Source: Alphaproteobacteria bacterium HT1-32 | GTDB taxonomy: Bacteria; Pseudomonadota; Alphaproteobacteria; Rhodospirillales; HT1-32 | Reading direction: 5' to 3' | NCBI GenBank assembly: GCA_009649675.1 | Contig: WJPL01000001.1 | Coordinates: 888,469-952,468, forward strand | Length of the DNA stretch: 64,000 bases | Shown here: positions 42,060-51,590 of the stretch, piece after piece | Layout: the number at the start of each line of letters is the position of its first letter | Numbering within the stretch: position 1 is the first letter of the stretch | The notes under the pieces: generated by a model | Databases searched by the model: none | What the model was told of the DNA's origin: nothing | The model's input: only the letters and a program-made list of their open reading frames with translations | Program-made: the position numbers and the translations under genes

Positions 42060-43858
42060 GCCCGGTTATCACCGCTTTGCATCAGGTCAACCAGCCGGCG
42101 AAAAGCAGGGTTACTGTCGTAGAGATCATCAAACCGGCCAATCGCAGTGATCCGGCCATCTTCCATATAGAACAGCCGGTCACAGGTCCGCACGGTCGAC
42201 AGGCGGTGCGCAATGACCAGCTGTGTCTTGCCCGCCAGTTTCTCAATCGCATCATTCAGGTCGCGTTCGGTCGCCATGTCGAGTGCAGCGGTCGCTTCAT
42301 CCAGCACCAGCACATCCGGGTCGTGATACAGGGCACGGGCAATACCGACCCGCTGCATCTGACCGCCGGACAGGCGTGCGCCATGTTCGCCGACCAGCGT
42401 GTCCAGCCCGTCCGGCAGACCTGCAACAACCTGATCAAGCTGGGCCAGCCGGACAGCAGAGGACACCCGTTCCTCATTGATCTCGTCATCTTCCCGGCCA
42501 ATGGCGATGTTGCGACGCAGGCTGTCATCAAACAGCCGGATAGATTGCGGAACATAGCCGATATGACGCCGCCATGAAGCCAGCCGGCCACGAATGCTCT
42601 GGCCATCAACCCGGACATCGCCCTGTTGCGGCGCAATCAGCCCCATCACCAGATTTGCAAACGAGGTCTTGCCTGCCCCTGATGGGCCGACAATGCCGAT
42701 ACGTTCTCCCCGGGCAATGATCACCGACAATCCGTCCAGCGCCGGACGATCCGCACCGGGATAGGTAAAGGAAACATCAGCCAGTTCGACCGACTGGCTG
42801 AAGACGACGGAAGACTCCTCGCCGGTCACGGCCTCTTCAGACCCCAGCATATCGAAATCAGCCACCACCATCCGGACATTCTCACGCTGGGACTGAATAT
42901 GGTTGATGGTGAACAGAATACGGTTGGTTGCCGGCATGATGCGCAGCGCGGCAATACCAAATAATGACAGCAGGGCCAGCAACTGCCCGGGACTGTCAGC
43001 CCGATACTGGGCAAACAGAATGACACCCAGCATGGCATAGACAATAACCAGCTCAATAACCGTTTTAGGTGCTTCCTGAAGGGTCAGGAACACCCTGCGC
43101 ATCGCCGCCTGATTGAGGCGAATGTCACCAAACCGCCGGGCAAAAAACCGGGCGGAGCCGGAAATCCGGATTTCCTTCAGGCTATCGAGGCTTTCCTTCA
43201 GGACTTTCAGGAAGGCTTCGGAATACGCAACATCCTGGGTTCCCATCCTGTACAGGAAAGGCCGCAATGCAGTGACCGAAACGACAACGGCAACGCCCAG
43301 AAAGATCGCCGTACCCAATGTGACAAAAGGTTCCAGCGTCATCAGGACCAATGTCACCGCAGCAACAGTGAACAGATCGGTGACGATGGTAATTGCCCCC
43401 ATGACCGTGGTCTGGACGACAGCAAAAACCCGGTTGGCGATATTCGTGATCAGCTCGGCCGAATTGCGTTCGGCGACCTGCTGATAGGGACAATCAAGAT
43501 AGCGGTGAAACAGCCGCTTTGCGACCGCCGCCTCATTCCGGGTGGTAAAGCTGTATTTCTGCCAGGTCACCAGCAGAAACAGGACCGCCTTGAAGGCAAA
43601 AGCCACAAGCAGAAACATCACGGCGGCGGTCATGAACTCACGGTTGCTGGCAAAGCCGAACCAGTCATAGACCGCACTCAGTTTCTCGTTCTCAACAATA
43701 AGCGCCGGATTTTCGATCAGCTTCATCAGACCGAAAACAAGCCCGACACCGACCGCCTCCATGATCGAATTCAGGCAAATCAGCAGGCCAAGCAGCACTG
43801 CCCCCGGCAGGGCCGAACGATCAATGACCCGGATCGACGAGATAATCTGTCTGAACAT
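42056..43858 (-). CDS. ABC transporter, PglK/MsbA-type fused half-transporter
   Basis: A 600-residue exporter half: six transmembrane helices in about residues 15-320, then an ATPase domain with Walker A VGPSGAGKTS near 389, Q-loop, signature LSGGQMQRVGIARAL near 495 and Walker B VLVLDEATAALD near 515. The family that flips lipid-linked oligosaccharides (PglK, WlaB) is the closest in context; lipid A-type flippases are similar. A homodimer would be expected. Placement between GTs and a radical SAM gene suggests export of the assembled lipid-linked glycan. Confidence 0.88.
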   Translation of the reverse strand: MFRQIISSIRVIDRSALPGAVLLGLLICLNSIMEAVGVGLVFGLMKLIENPALIVENEKLSAVYDWFGFASNREFMTAAVMFLLVAFAFKAVLFLLVTWQKYSFTTRNEAAVAKRLFHRYLDCPYQQVAERNSAELITNIANRVFAVVQTTVMGAITIVTDLFTVAAVTLVLMTLEPFVTLGTAIFLGVAVVVSVTALRPFLYRMGTQDVAYSEAFLKVLKESLDSLKEIRISGSARFFARRFGDIRLNQAAMRRVFLTLQEAPKTVIELVIVYAMLGVILFAQYRADSPGQLLALLSLFGIAALRIMPATNRILFTINHIQSQRENVRMVVADFDMLGSEEAVTGEESSVVFSQSVELADVSFTYPGADRPALDGLSVIIARGERIGIVGPSGAGKTSFANLVMGLIAPQQGDVRVDGQSIRGRLASWRRHIGYVPQSIRLFDDSLRRNIAIGREDDEINEERVSSAVRLAQLDQVVAGLPDGLDTLVGEHGARLSGGQMQRVGIARALYHDPDVLVLDEATAALDMATERDLNDAIEKLAGKTQLVIAHRLSTVRTCDRLFYMEDGRITAIGRFDDLYDSNPAFRRLVDLMQSGDNRA

Positions 43859-43873
43859 CGGTTGCGACGACGC

Positions 43874-45085
43874 CTAGAGGGCTTCGACGATCTCCATGAC
43901 ACCATCCATATCCATGGCTGCCAGTTTCGGACGCAAATCGTTCAGCGCCTGCTGCAGATAGACCGGGTGCTTGCGCACATTGCGGAAGAAATGCTGGAAA
44001 ATACCGTTGAAGACTTCATCCAGCCTGGGGTCCACAACAAAGCAACCCTGACAGATTTTCGGCATGCTTGGCACATCATTTTCCAGATGCGCCTTGCGGA
44101 CACCCTGCATGAAGTCGGAGTTATAGACCTTATCAACATCATCTTCGAACAGGTTACCGAAGATGATATCGCCGTGATAATCCTGACAGCAGGTCGTCAT
44201 GTCACCGTTCTTGAGAACGAACAGGCTGCGCCAGTTGCGATTGCAGGGCTGCCGGACCTGATAGTTTTCGCCAAACAGGTTGAACTTGTGGAAATAACCA
44301 TGAGTCGGAGCCTGCGTCGACAACATGCCGAACGAAAAGGCCGTCGGTTCTGCCAGATAGGAGAAGACATGCGGGATCATGGCCAGTTCGTGATAGTTGT
44401 CAGCCGAAACCACCGCGCTGACATTGATCGCGAACGGATTCGGGGCCGCGTCATTGCGTTCCTTGAAGGCCAGAAGATTCTCGTGCAGCCCCTCGAACGT
44501 GCCGCCGACGCGGATTCGCTCGTAGGTTGGCTTGGTCGCGGCATCAATCGAAAACCGCATCGTACCGATATTGTCGCGGAATTCGAAAATCGTATCCATG
44601 TGACGCTTCATCATCAGACCGTTGGTCGAGAAGTTGGTCAGATAGACATCGTTGTCGCGCAGGATTTCCAGATAGTCGCGCAGGTTCCGGTTGGCGATCG
44701 GGTCACCAAGGGTATGCAGGTTGGTTGACCGCATACCGCGTGCACAGAGCTTCTCGACACCTTTACGGAAGTCATCAATGTTCATCAGCCCCTTTTTACC
44801 GCGCTCGGCCTTCTTGGTTTCGCACATCGCGCAGTTCAGGTTACAGGAATCATTGATCTCGATCGCCGAGACATGAATTGGTGCTTCCTCGACACTGATT
44901 GACGGATCCGTAATTTCGGCCCGGAAGCAGTCTTCAACACTGCGCGTCTTCATGTCGTTGACGATACCCCGGATTGTCTCCAGCGACCCCTGCCCCGCCA
45001 ACCGCTTCTCACGACGGCGGTCGTGGTACTTGCGCTTAACGCTCTGCGGGATCTGGTCTTTGATCGTGCGCATCAATGACGTCAT
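43874..45085 (-). CDS. Radical SAM / SPASM domain protein
   Basis: A 403-residue radical SAM enzyme. The cluster-binding motif is Cys81-x3-Cys85-x2-Cys88 in SCNLNCAMCETKK. The C-terminal SPASM/twitch region has cysteines in QPCNRNWRSLF, TTCCQDY and PKICQGCFV (about residues 280-370) for auxiliary clusters. Relatives in surface-glycan loci are annotated only generally; reactions may include sugar dehydrogenation, epimerisation or deoxygenation. Its ATG follows AGGAGTGATG and is preceded by a 65-base gap after pseI, the longest gap in this part of the operon. Confidence 0.87.
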   Translation of the reverse strand: MTSLMRTIKDQIPQSVKRKYHDRRREKRLAGQGSLETIRGIVNDMKTRSVEDCFRAEITDPSISVEEAPIHVSAIEINDSCNLNCAMCETKKAERGKKGLMNIDDFRKGVEKLCARGMRSTNLHTLGDPIANRNLRDYLEILRDNDVYLTNFSTNGLMMKRHMDTIFEFRDNIGTMRFSIDAATKPTYERIRVGGTFEGLHENLLAFKERNDAAPNPFAINVSAVVSADNYHELAMIPHVFSYLAEPTAFSFGMLSTQAPTHGYFHKFNLFGENYQVRQPCNRNWRSLFVLKNGDMTTCCQDYHGDIIFGNLFEDDVDKVYNSDFMQGVRKAHLENDVPSMPKICQGCFVVDPRLDEVFNGIFQHFFRNVRKHPVYLQQALNDLRPKLAAMDMDGVMEIVEAL

Positions 45086-45150
45086 GAGACATCACTCCTG
45101 TTCAAAAATACTGATTTCAGTTTCCATGCGAAATTCGACCGGGGAGCCGT

Positions 45151-46206
45151 TCAGTCCGCGATCATGTCCCATTTCAGGGCCGTACCGCGCTTCAGGTCTG
45201 TTGCGGCGGTCCGGCCGAGAATCTCTTCGATATGTTTCGGCGGGATACCATAACCCGGCCGGATTGACCGAATATGGTGTGGCTGAATGGTTTCACCAGC
45301 CCTGATATCCGAAACAACATAAACCGAGCGACGGAAAACCGTGTTCTTTTCTTCCGACGGCTTGCGGTGATAACCGGCTTTTCCCAGCGCCAGGCTGGCT
45401 GTGCGGCAATCTTCAACCATCCGTGCCAGTTCATCGGGCTCCAGCGAGAAGGCGGAATCCGGGCCGCCATCTGAACGGCGAAGAGTAACATGTTTCTCGA
45501 TAATGGTCGCACCGAGGGCGACCGCAGCCACCGGCACTGCCGTGCCCAGAGTATGATCTGACAACCCGATCTGGACACCCAGTTCTGCCGCCAGATGCGG
45601 AATGGTCGCAAGATTACTTTCCGATGCCGGAGTGGGATAGCCACTGACGCAGTGCAGGACAGCAATGTCTGTTGCCCCAGCCTTCCGGGCAACGGCAACC
45701 GCCTCCCGGATTTCCTCCATAACGGCCATGCCCGTTGATATGATCAGCGGTTTGCCCGTTGCCGCTGTCTTTGCAATCAGCGGCAAATCGACAATTTCAA
45801 ATGAGGCAATCTTGTAAGCCGGACAATTCAGGTCTTCGAGAAAATCAACTGCACTATGGTCGAAAGGTGCGGAGAAAATCGCAAGACCCGCATCCCGGGC
45901 ACAATCAAACATGGCCTGATGCCAGTCCCATGGCGTATGGGCTTCATCATAGAGATCGTAAAGGCTGCGACCGTCCCATAAACCACCGGTTTCAATCCGG
46001 AATTCGGGACTGTCATGGTCAATTGTAATCGTATCGGCGGTATAGGTCTGAATCTTTACCGCATCAGCACCGGTTTCCCCGATAACCCGGATAATCTCCA
46101 GTGCCCGACCAAGGTCGCCGTTATGATTGCCGCTCATTTCAGCGACAATATAGGGTGGCGCACCAGGGCCGACCTGCCGGCCTGCGATATCCATGATAGC
46201 CGTCAT
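45151..46206 (-). CDS. pseI: Pseudaminic acid synthase PseI
   Basis: A 351-residue NeuB-family enzyme that condenses phosphoenolpyruvate with 2,4-diacetamido-2,4,6-trideoxy-altrose to make pseudaminic acid. The TIM-barrel domain has ADAVKIQTYTADTITID near residue 46, GLWDGRSLYDLYDEAHTPWDWH near 75-96 (a PseI signature rather than NeuB or LegI), ISTGMAVMEEI near 155 and SDHTLG near 215. The C-terminal SAF antifreeze-like domain spans about 290-350. Overlaps carbamoyltransferase 2 by ATGA. Part of the Pse gene set with pseG, pseH and pseA. Confidence 0.92.
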   Translation of the reverse strand: MTAIMDIAGRQVGPGAPPYIVAEMSGNHNGDLGRALEIIRVIGETGADAVKIQTYTADTITIDHDSPEFRIETGGLWDGRSLYDLYDEAHTPWDWHQAMFDCARDAGLAIFSAPFDHSAVDFLEDLNCPAYKIASFEIVDLPLIAKTAATGKPLIISTGMAVMEEIREAVAVARKAGATDIAVLHCVSGYPTPASESNLATIPHLAAELGVQIGLSDHTLGTAVPVAAVALGATIIEKHVTLRRSDGGPDSAFSLEPDELARMVEDCRTASLALGKAGYHRKPSEEKNTVFRRSVYVVSDIRAGETIQPHHIRSIRPGYGIPPKHIEEILGRTAATDLKRGTALKWDMIAD

Positions 46207-47912
46207 CCTGGCAGGGTTATCCGGTAATCACCGACCGACAGAACATCCGATGTGTTCTGCAGCAGGCTTTCGACAGCATCTTCCGGCGAGCAGACGATAG
46301 GCTCTTCATGCCGGTTGAAACTGGTATTGATCACGGCACGGTCACCCGTCGCGTCACAGTAGGCTTTGACGATGGAATAATAGTCACCATTCATCTCCCG
46401 GGTGACGATTTGCGGCCGGGCGGTGCCGTCAACATGGGCAACCGCCGGATGATCTTTCTTGAAAGCATCCGTACAGTCATAGGTCTTCGTCATGAAATGC
46501 GCGCAGACATCCTGTTCACGCCAGCCGATGTAACTCTCGGCGGCATATTCCTGCGGTGTGACCGGTGCGAACGGCATGAACTCGGTTCGGGAAAGCCGTT
46601 TGTTCAGCCATTCATTCACCGAGTTATCACGGGCATGATACATCATTGACCGGGCACCAAGGGCACGCGGACCATATTCCATGCGATTGTCAAAATATCC
46701 GACGACACGGTCATTGCGCAGATCATCAGCAATTCGGGCAACCTTGTCGTTCATCAGTTCCACATCGATCCGGCCCTGATAACGCGACAAAACTTTCTCG
46801 ATCTCAGCATTGCTGTATTCCGGCCCGAGGTAGGCGGTTGGCATATCATGCTTTGCATGGCCGGTTTTCAGGAAGTTGGCATAAGCCACGGCACCCATCG
46901 GCAGACCACCGTCACCCATATGCGGGAAGATATAGACATTGTCGACGCCGGGCAGATCGCCAACGATCTGATTGATCCGCACATTGCCGAAGATGCCACC
47001 TGCCAGGCAGACATTACGAACATCCGGGCGGTCGATCTTCTTCATCCAGGTTTCAACCCAGCGGGCGATCAGGTTTTCACAGTGCTTCTGCACACCAGCG
47101 GCCAGGTCTTCCCGTGTATGGGCATCAAAGGCAGCCTTCAGTTCAGGTTGCAGATTCGTATAAAACGGCTTGTAGAGACCAATCCGGGCACGGATCGAAT
47201 CATCTTCAAAACTGATCAGCCTGTTGAACAGCGGCAGGGTTTTGTTCGGATCACCATGCGCCGCGAGCCCCGTCACCTTGCCTTCATGCCGGTGCGGCGT
47301 ATAGCCAAGCTGATGGGTAACCTGGCCATACAGGAACCCAAGACCGTCGAAAGCCGAAATCAGATAATCATGTTCCTGCACCCCGTTCTTCGGGTCAGCA
47401 AAGGATACAGACCCGGACTTCCGGTCACCGCGACCATCAAGGGTAAACACGAAACTCTCTTCATAAGGAGAGAAAGCATAAGCCGACCAGGCGTGCGTCA
47501 TGTGATGGTCAAGATAAACGATACGGTCCGGACTGATACCAAGCTCGGTCATCTTCGTATCAAAATCATTTCGGACCATGGCATCACGGTCGTTCTCGAC
47601 AAACACACGCTGACGGATGATTTCCGGTGCATCCGGATGTCCGTGAGCGGTTTCCGCCAGAAGCCGGTCCGTAAACCTGATGATGTAATCGGAATTGTTT
47701 GTCGTGCCGCCATGCCAGCCATAGGCAAAGCAGTCGATATCATCGAGCGTCAGGCCATGCCGGTCGAGCACATAGGCGAGACTTCTTTCCGGCCAGCCAC
47801 CTGCCAGCTTAATCCGATTGAACCGTTCTTCATTCACAGCATCCAGAACGATGCCATCTTTCATGAGACAGACACCGGAATCCGCAGCGTTCTGCAGTCC
47901 GAGAATATACAT
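46203..47912 (-). CDS. NodU/CmcH-family carbamoyltransferase (copy 2)
   Basis: A 569-residue O-carbamoyltransferase. The metal/carbamoyl motif HHMTH is at residues 136-140, followed by VFTLDGRGDRKSG; C-terminal blocks MEYGPRALGARSM and NTSFNRHEEPIVCSPEDA match the family. It has no SxtJ or DUF5989 partners and is clearly diverged from copy 1 at 4446. I start it at the ATG at 47912, after AAGGTG; the frame also opens with a TTG at 47915. Embedded between pseI and pseG, so its likely acceptor is a hydroxyl of the nonulosonate or a sugar next to it. Confidence 0.92.
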   Translation of the reverse strand: MYILGLQNAADSGVCLMKDGIVLDAVNEERFNRIKLAGGWPERSLAYVLDRHGLTLDDIDCFAYGWHGGTTNNSDYIIRFTDRLLAETAHGHPDAPEIIRQRVFVENDRDAMVRNDFDTKMTELGISPDRIVYLDHHMTHAWSAYAFSPYEESFVFTLDGRGDRKSGSVSFADPKNGVQEHDYLISAFDGLGFLYGQVTHQLGYTPHRHEGKVTGLAAHGDPNKTLPLFNRLISFEDDSIRARIGLYKPFYTNLQPELKAAFDAHTREDLAAGVQKHCENLIARWVETWMKKIDRPDVRNVCLAGGIFGNVRINQIVGDLPGVDNVYIFPHMGDGGLPMGAVAYANFLKTGHAKHDMPTAYLGPEYSNAEIEKVLSRYQGRIDVELMNDKVARIADDLRNDRVVGYFDNRMEYGPRALGARSMMYHARDNSVNEWLNKRLSRTEFMPFAPVTPQEYAAESYIGWREQDVCAHFMTKTYDCTDAFKKDHPAVAHVDGTARPQIVTREMNGDYYSIVKAYCDATGDRAVINTSFNRHEEPIVCSPEDAVESLLQNTSDVLSVGDYRITLPG

Positions 47913-47947
47913 CAATTCACCTTCCCAAAACTTCGTTTGTCAGCCAT

Positions 47948-47964
47948 CCGCCCGTTACAGGCGG
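47948..47964. other. Small hairpin between pseG and carbamoyltransferase 2
   Basis: CCGCC (47948-47952) and GGCGG (47960-47964) form a 5-bp GC stem in the 53-base gap. There is no T-run, so it is not an intrinsic terminator; it might only slow polymerase or stabilise RNA. Confidence 0.25.
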
Positions 47965-47965
47965 T

Positions 47966-48994
47966 CTAGCGGGTGATCCCGTTAATGGCTGAAATAACGC
48001 GCTCTGTCCCTTTACCATCACAAACACTGAAGGACCGCCGGGCCATTGCACGCAGACGCTCGGGGTTGGCGGCCAGTACCGCAAGCGCATCATCGAACCG
48101 GTCCCAGTCGGGCTGCAGCCAGTCACCGATGACAATAGCAGCGCCAGCCGCTTCAAGCGAAGGCACATTGCTCCGCTGATTATCGGCGGTGACAAGTAGC
48201 AGCGTCGGCAACCCGAGGCAACAACGTTCCCAGGAGGTCGTTCCCGGACTGCCAATAGACAGATCGACATTGTGCATCAGACGGGCCATGTCGCTGACAT
48301 CCATATGAATGCGGACCTGCTCTCCCAGACGCTTTGCCAGAGCCTGCACCTTGTCGATATGCCGGGCTGCCGAAGCGATCACGATATCCATCTCGATATC
48401 CGGTGCATTAAGGGCTACGCGTTCGACGATGGGGATCGTCATCTGATGCGGATCTGTTGCCCCAAGGCTGATCATCACCCGGCGGGTACGGCCAAGGGTT
48501 TCACGACGCTGCACGGCACTGTCCCGGATTTCCGGGAACTGCGGGCGCAGCAGACTGTATTCCGGCCCGATCAGCACCGGACTGTCCGGACTGACCAGTC
48601 CGGCATAGCTGTTTTCGTCGCGACCGAGATTCTGGTCGAGCAGAAGATCACAATCATGGATCCGTCGGGCAAGGTCATCGATCACGAAAATCCGGCGTGC
48701 CCAGGGGCGGCAGCCAACTTCATAGGCGGCACCAAGATCATAATGGTCGATCACCAGCAGATCGACACCGTCCGGCCAGCGTTCATGCATCGGCTGGATG
48801 CGGTCCCCGCTGAGTTCGATCACTTCATGCGGGGCCTTCTTCAGATCAGAAACAATTGCCAGCGTCTGCGGCCCGACTGCGAAGGAACATTTCCACCCCG
48901 CCTGAACCAGCGCATCAGCCAGCGTCAGACAGCGCATGGTATGCCCTGCCCCGATTTCCTGTGAGGCGTCGACACGAAAAACAGCTTCAGGCAT
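47966..48994 (-). CDS. pseG: UDP-2,4-diacetamido-2,4,6-trideoxy-altrose hydrolase PseG
   Basis: A 342-residue nucleotidase of GT-B fold that removes UDP from the Pse precursor. FRVDASQEIGAGHTMRCLTLADAL near residue 6 is the PseG signature, with the catalytic His in GAGHTMRC; ISLGATDPHQMT near 165 and the SIGSPGTTSWERCCLG block near 255 bind UDP. The frame is open to 49054, but the ATG at 48994 fits the family and overlaps the pseH stop by 8 bases. Followed by carbamoyltransferase 2 after a 53-base gap. Confidence 0.92.
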   Translation of the reverse strand: MPEAVFRVDASQEIGAGHTMRCLTLADALVQAGWKCSFAVGPQTLAIVSDLKKAPHEVIELSGDRIQPMHERWPDGVDLLVIDHYDLGAAYEVGCRPWARRIFVIDDLARRIHDCDLLLDQNLGRDENSYAGLVSPDSPVLIGPEYSLLRPQFPEIRDSAVQRRETLGRTRRVMISLGATDPHQMTIPIVERVALNAPDIEMDIVIASAARHIDKVQALAKRLGEQVRIHMDVSDMARLMHNVDLSIGSPGTTSWERCCLGLPTLLLVTADNQRSNVPSLEAAGAAIVIGDWLQPDWDRFDDALAVLAANPERLRAMARRSFSVCDGKGTERVISAINGITR

Positions 48995-49523
48995 GGTCAA
49001 ATGCAGTCTCCGACAGGCGTCCCATGAATACTCCGTCGACCCAGATATCACCATAGCGGTAGTGTAAGGGCCGCCGGGCCTCGACGGTGTAACCGGCCTT
49101 TTCGAAAGCCCGGATTGAGGCAGTATTGGTTGCCAGCATACCTGCCGTAAGCTTCAGCATACCCAGTTCATCAAAGGCATATTTCGCAGCAAGCCGGATC
49201 GCCCGAGATGCAATATTAGCCCCCCACAATGTCCGCTCTCCGACGATCACTGCCGTATCTGCACGACGATGAAAGGAAATGATATCAGACAACCGCATAT
49301 TGCCGACATGCCCCGCCTGTTCATGCATGATGCGCCAGAGCCGGCAGCGGTCATCGGCCAGGGATGCCGCAACATAGGCCCGCGACGATTCCAGCGTATG
49401 ACCTCCGTTCCGGGATTCAGTCTGCCCCATAACATCAGGATCATTCAGCCAGCCGACATATCTTTCAGATACGTCTTCCGGCTGAAACCGCTGGAGGGAA
49501 ATATCACCGTCAGAGAGCAACAA
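48987..49523 (-). CDS. pseH: GNAT N-acetyltransferase, PseH-like
   Basis: A 178-residue GNAT protein. YVGWLNDPDVMGQTESRN near residue 22 and NIASRAIRLAAKYAFDELGMLKLTAGMLATNTASIRAFEKAGY near 103-145 are typical of PseH and of RimJ/RimL-like enzymes. PseH acetylates the 4-amino group of UDP-4-amino-4,6-dideoxy-AltNAc. The assignment as PseH rather than a general GNAT rests on its overlap with pseG. Start is one of two TTG codons (49523, 49520), preceded by AAGG. Confidence 0.82.
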   Translation of the reverse strand: MLLSDGDISLQRFQPEDVSERYVGWLNDPDVMGQTESRNGGHTLESSRAYVAASLADDRCRLWRIMHEQAGHVGNMRLSDIISFHRRADTAVIVGERTLWGANIASRAIRLAAKYAFDELGMLKLTAGMLATNTASIRAFEKAGYTVEARRPLHYRYGDIWVDGVFMGRLSETAFDHA

Positions 49524-49525
49524 GA

Positions 49526-51571
49526 TCAGCGAACCTTGAAGACCGGTTCAATAACCGGCACGTCCAGCCGTTCTTCCAGCTTACCACTGTTCAGCTCTTC
49601 TGCTGTAATGCGGCAGGCTTCACGATAGCCGGCGACCACCTGTGCCACATCTGTCTCACTATGCGCATAGGAAATATCATGCGCCGCAGCCAGCAGAACA
49701 CCGGAACGAATGATCTCGCGCAGGAACCGGGTCTTGATTGCTTCCTTGCGGGCTGTCGGATGATCATTGACCGCCAGAATCATCCAGCTCGGATGACCGT
49801 TCAGCGCCATGATGTCACTAAGACCGAATTCGGCAATGGCGGCGCGGGCACCTTCAGCCATCGCGGTGCCTCGCTTGTTGATGGTCTCAACCACCGGTTC
49901 ACGTTCCAGCTTGTCGACAACCGCAATGGCTGCTGCCAGTGACAGAGCCTCGCCACCAAATGTGGAGGAGAAGAAGATTTCCTCCATCTCCTTCATCAGG
50001 TCGGCACGCCCGACTGCGGCAGAAATCGGCAGACCATTCGCCATACCTTTGCCGAAACTGGAAAGATCCGGTGTGACACCGAACAGTTCCTGCGCACCGC
50101 CATTCGAGAAACGGAAGCCGGTAATGATTTCATCAAAAATCAGCAGGGCACCATGCTTGTGCGCCAGTTCCTTCACTTCTTCCAGATAGCCCTCTTTCGG
50201 CCAGACCGCGTTCATCGGCTCCATGATCACACAGGCAACATCGTCCTTATGCTCACGGAACATTTTGTCCATTGCGTCGATATCGTTATAGGGCGCGAGA
50301 TGAATAAGTTCGCGGACAGCTTTCGGAATGCCGCCATTGCGCGGCGTGCCACCGATATACCAGTCCTGCCAGCCATGATAACCGCAGCCGATGATATGAT
50401 CGCGGCCCGTTACATAGCGGGCAATACGCACCAGACCCGTATTCGCATCCGATCCGTTCTTGCCATAACGCACCTGCTCGGCAGACGGGATCATATTACA
50501 CAGCCGTTCCGCCAGCTCGGTTTCCAGCTTGGTTGCCAGACTGTAACTGATACCTTCGCGCAGCTGGGCTTCGATTGCGTCGTTAACGTCCGGGTCATTA
50601 TAACCCAGCAGATTTGCCAGCAGACCATTGATCAGATCGACATATTCATTGCCGTCAATATCCCAGACACGCCCCGCCTCACCGTGGGTGAGAAACAGCG
50701 GCGTCTTGCCCTGCGGCAACTGAATACGGCTTTTCGAGAAGGTCTGTGCTGCCAGCGGCACCACTTTCTCAGCCCGTGGCAGGTAGGCATTGGACCGGTC
50801 GTAGTTTCTGGTCTCCGGAATCGGTTCGGCCTTCACGGATGTTGCCAGACCTTCATTGCGAATCGTCGCACTGTTGATCTTGCGCAACTCCGGCGCAGCA
50901 TCCAGAACCGCCAGAATATCCATCCAGCTCGGCTCGCCCTCTGAGGGCAGGCGTTTGACGATTTCCTGCAAAAATTCCAGATCCTGCGGATCATCGACGG
51001 TCCAGCGTTCTTTTGCCAGTCCCGGCGCAAGACTTCCGATCGACAGTACTTTGAAACGGTCGCGGTTATGCTTGATGAACGGGGTTACATGCTCACGTTC
51101 CAGTTTACGGACAGCGTCACGGGCAGCGGCGTAAAGTGCCGACGCCTTGAAAACCTCGCAATCCAGACCATCCGGCCAGACGGCCGGCAGATTGTTGGCA
51201 ACATAGTCGGCATCGGCCCGGATCAGCCGGGAGAGAACAGCGCCGGAGATCTGAGGATCAATAAAAGGACAGTCTGCCGTCACCCGCATCACGATATCAG
51301 CACCTTCCGCTTTGGCAGCTGTCTCGAAACGGGCGAGAACATCGTCTTCCGACCCGCGATGGCAGGCAACTCCGTAATCCTCACACCAGGCCTGAATGGC
51401 ATCATCACTGGTCGATTCCGATGTTGCGACGGCAACAGTATCGATGCCGGGAATCAGCCGTGAGCGGTCAACGACCCATTGTAACACCGGCCGGTTGCCA
51501 AGTTTTTTCAACACTTTACCCGGCAGTCGGGAGGATCCCATGCGGGCCTGAATAATCGCTACCTTCTTCAT
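49526..51571 (-). CDS. Fusion: SpsF-type cytidylyltransferase + class III aminotransferase
   Basis: A 681-residue two-domain protein. Residues 1-230 are a CMP-sugar synthetase-like domain (VAIIQARMGSSRLPGKVL, ITADCPFID near 96). Residues 255-681 are a fold-type I class III aminotransferase related to glutamate-1-semialdehyde aminomutase: FLTHGEAGRVWDIDGNEY near 300, IFDEIITGFR near 480 and SFGKGMANGLP with the PLP lysine near residue 508. In the canonical Pse route these two jobs are done by PseF and PseC (a DegT-type enzyme), but neither step is adjacent. The fusion could replace one or both, or make a different amino sugar; I cannot say which. ATG 51571 has GGAGCAGGAAG just upstream. Confidence 0.85.
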   Translation of the reverse strand: MKKVAIIQARMGSSRLPGKVLKKLGNRPVLQWVVDRSRLIPGIDTVAVATSESTSDDAIQAWCEDYGVACHRGSEDDVLARFETAAKAEGADIVMRVTADCPFIDPQISGAVLSRLIRADADYVANNLPAVWPDGLDCEVFKASALYAAARDAVRKLEREHVTPFIKHNRDRFKVLSIGSLAPGLAKERWTVDDPQDLEFLQEIVKRLPSEGEPSWMDILAVLDAAPELRKINSATIRNEGLATSVKAEPIPETRNYDRSNAYLPRAEKVVPLAAQTFSKSRIQLPQGKTPLFLTHGEAGRVWDIDGNEYVDLINGLLANLLGYNDPDVNDAIEAQLREGISYSLATKLETELAERLCNMIPSAEQVRYGKNGSDANTGLVRIARYVTGRDHIIGCGYHGWQDWYIGGTPRNGGIPKAVRELIHLAPYNDIDAMDKMFREHKDDVACVIMEPMNAVWPKEGYLEEVKELAHKHGALLIFDEIITGFRFSNGGAQELFGVTPDLSSFGKGMANGLPISAAVGRADLMKEMEEIFFSSTFGGEALSLAAAIAVVDKLEREPVVETINKRGTAMAEGARAAIAEFGLSDIMALNGHPSWMILAVNDHPTARKEAIKTRFLREIIRSGVLLAAAHDISYAHSETDVAQVVAGYREACRITAEELNSGKLEERLDVPVIEPVFKVR

Positions 51572-51590
51572 CTTCCTGCTCCGTAGTCGC

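Noticed and set aside
46848-47969. A 373-codon plus-strand frame
   Set aside because: Antisense to carbamoyltransferase 2, which has all family motifs.
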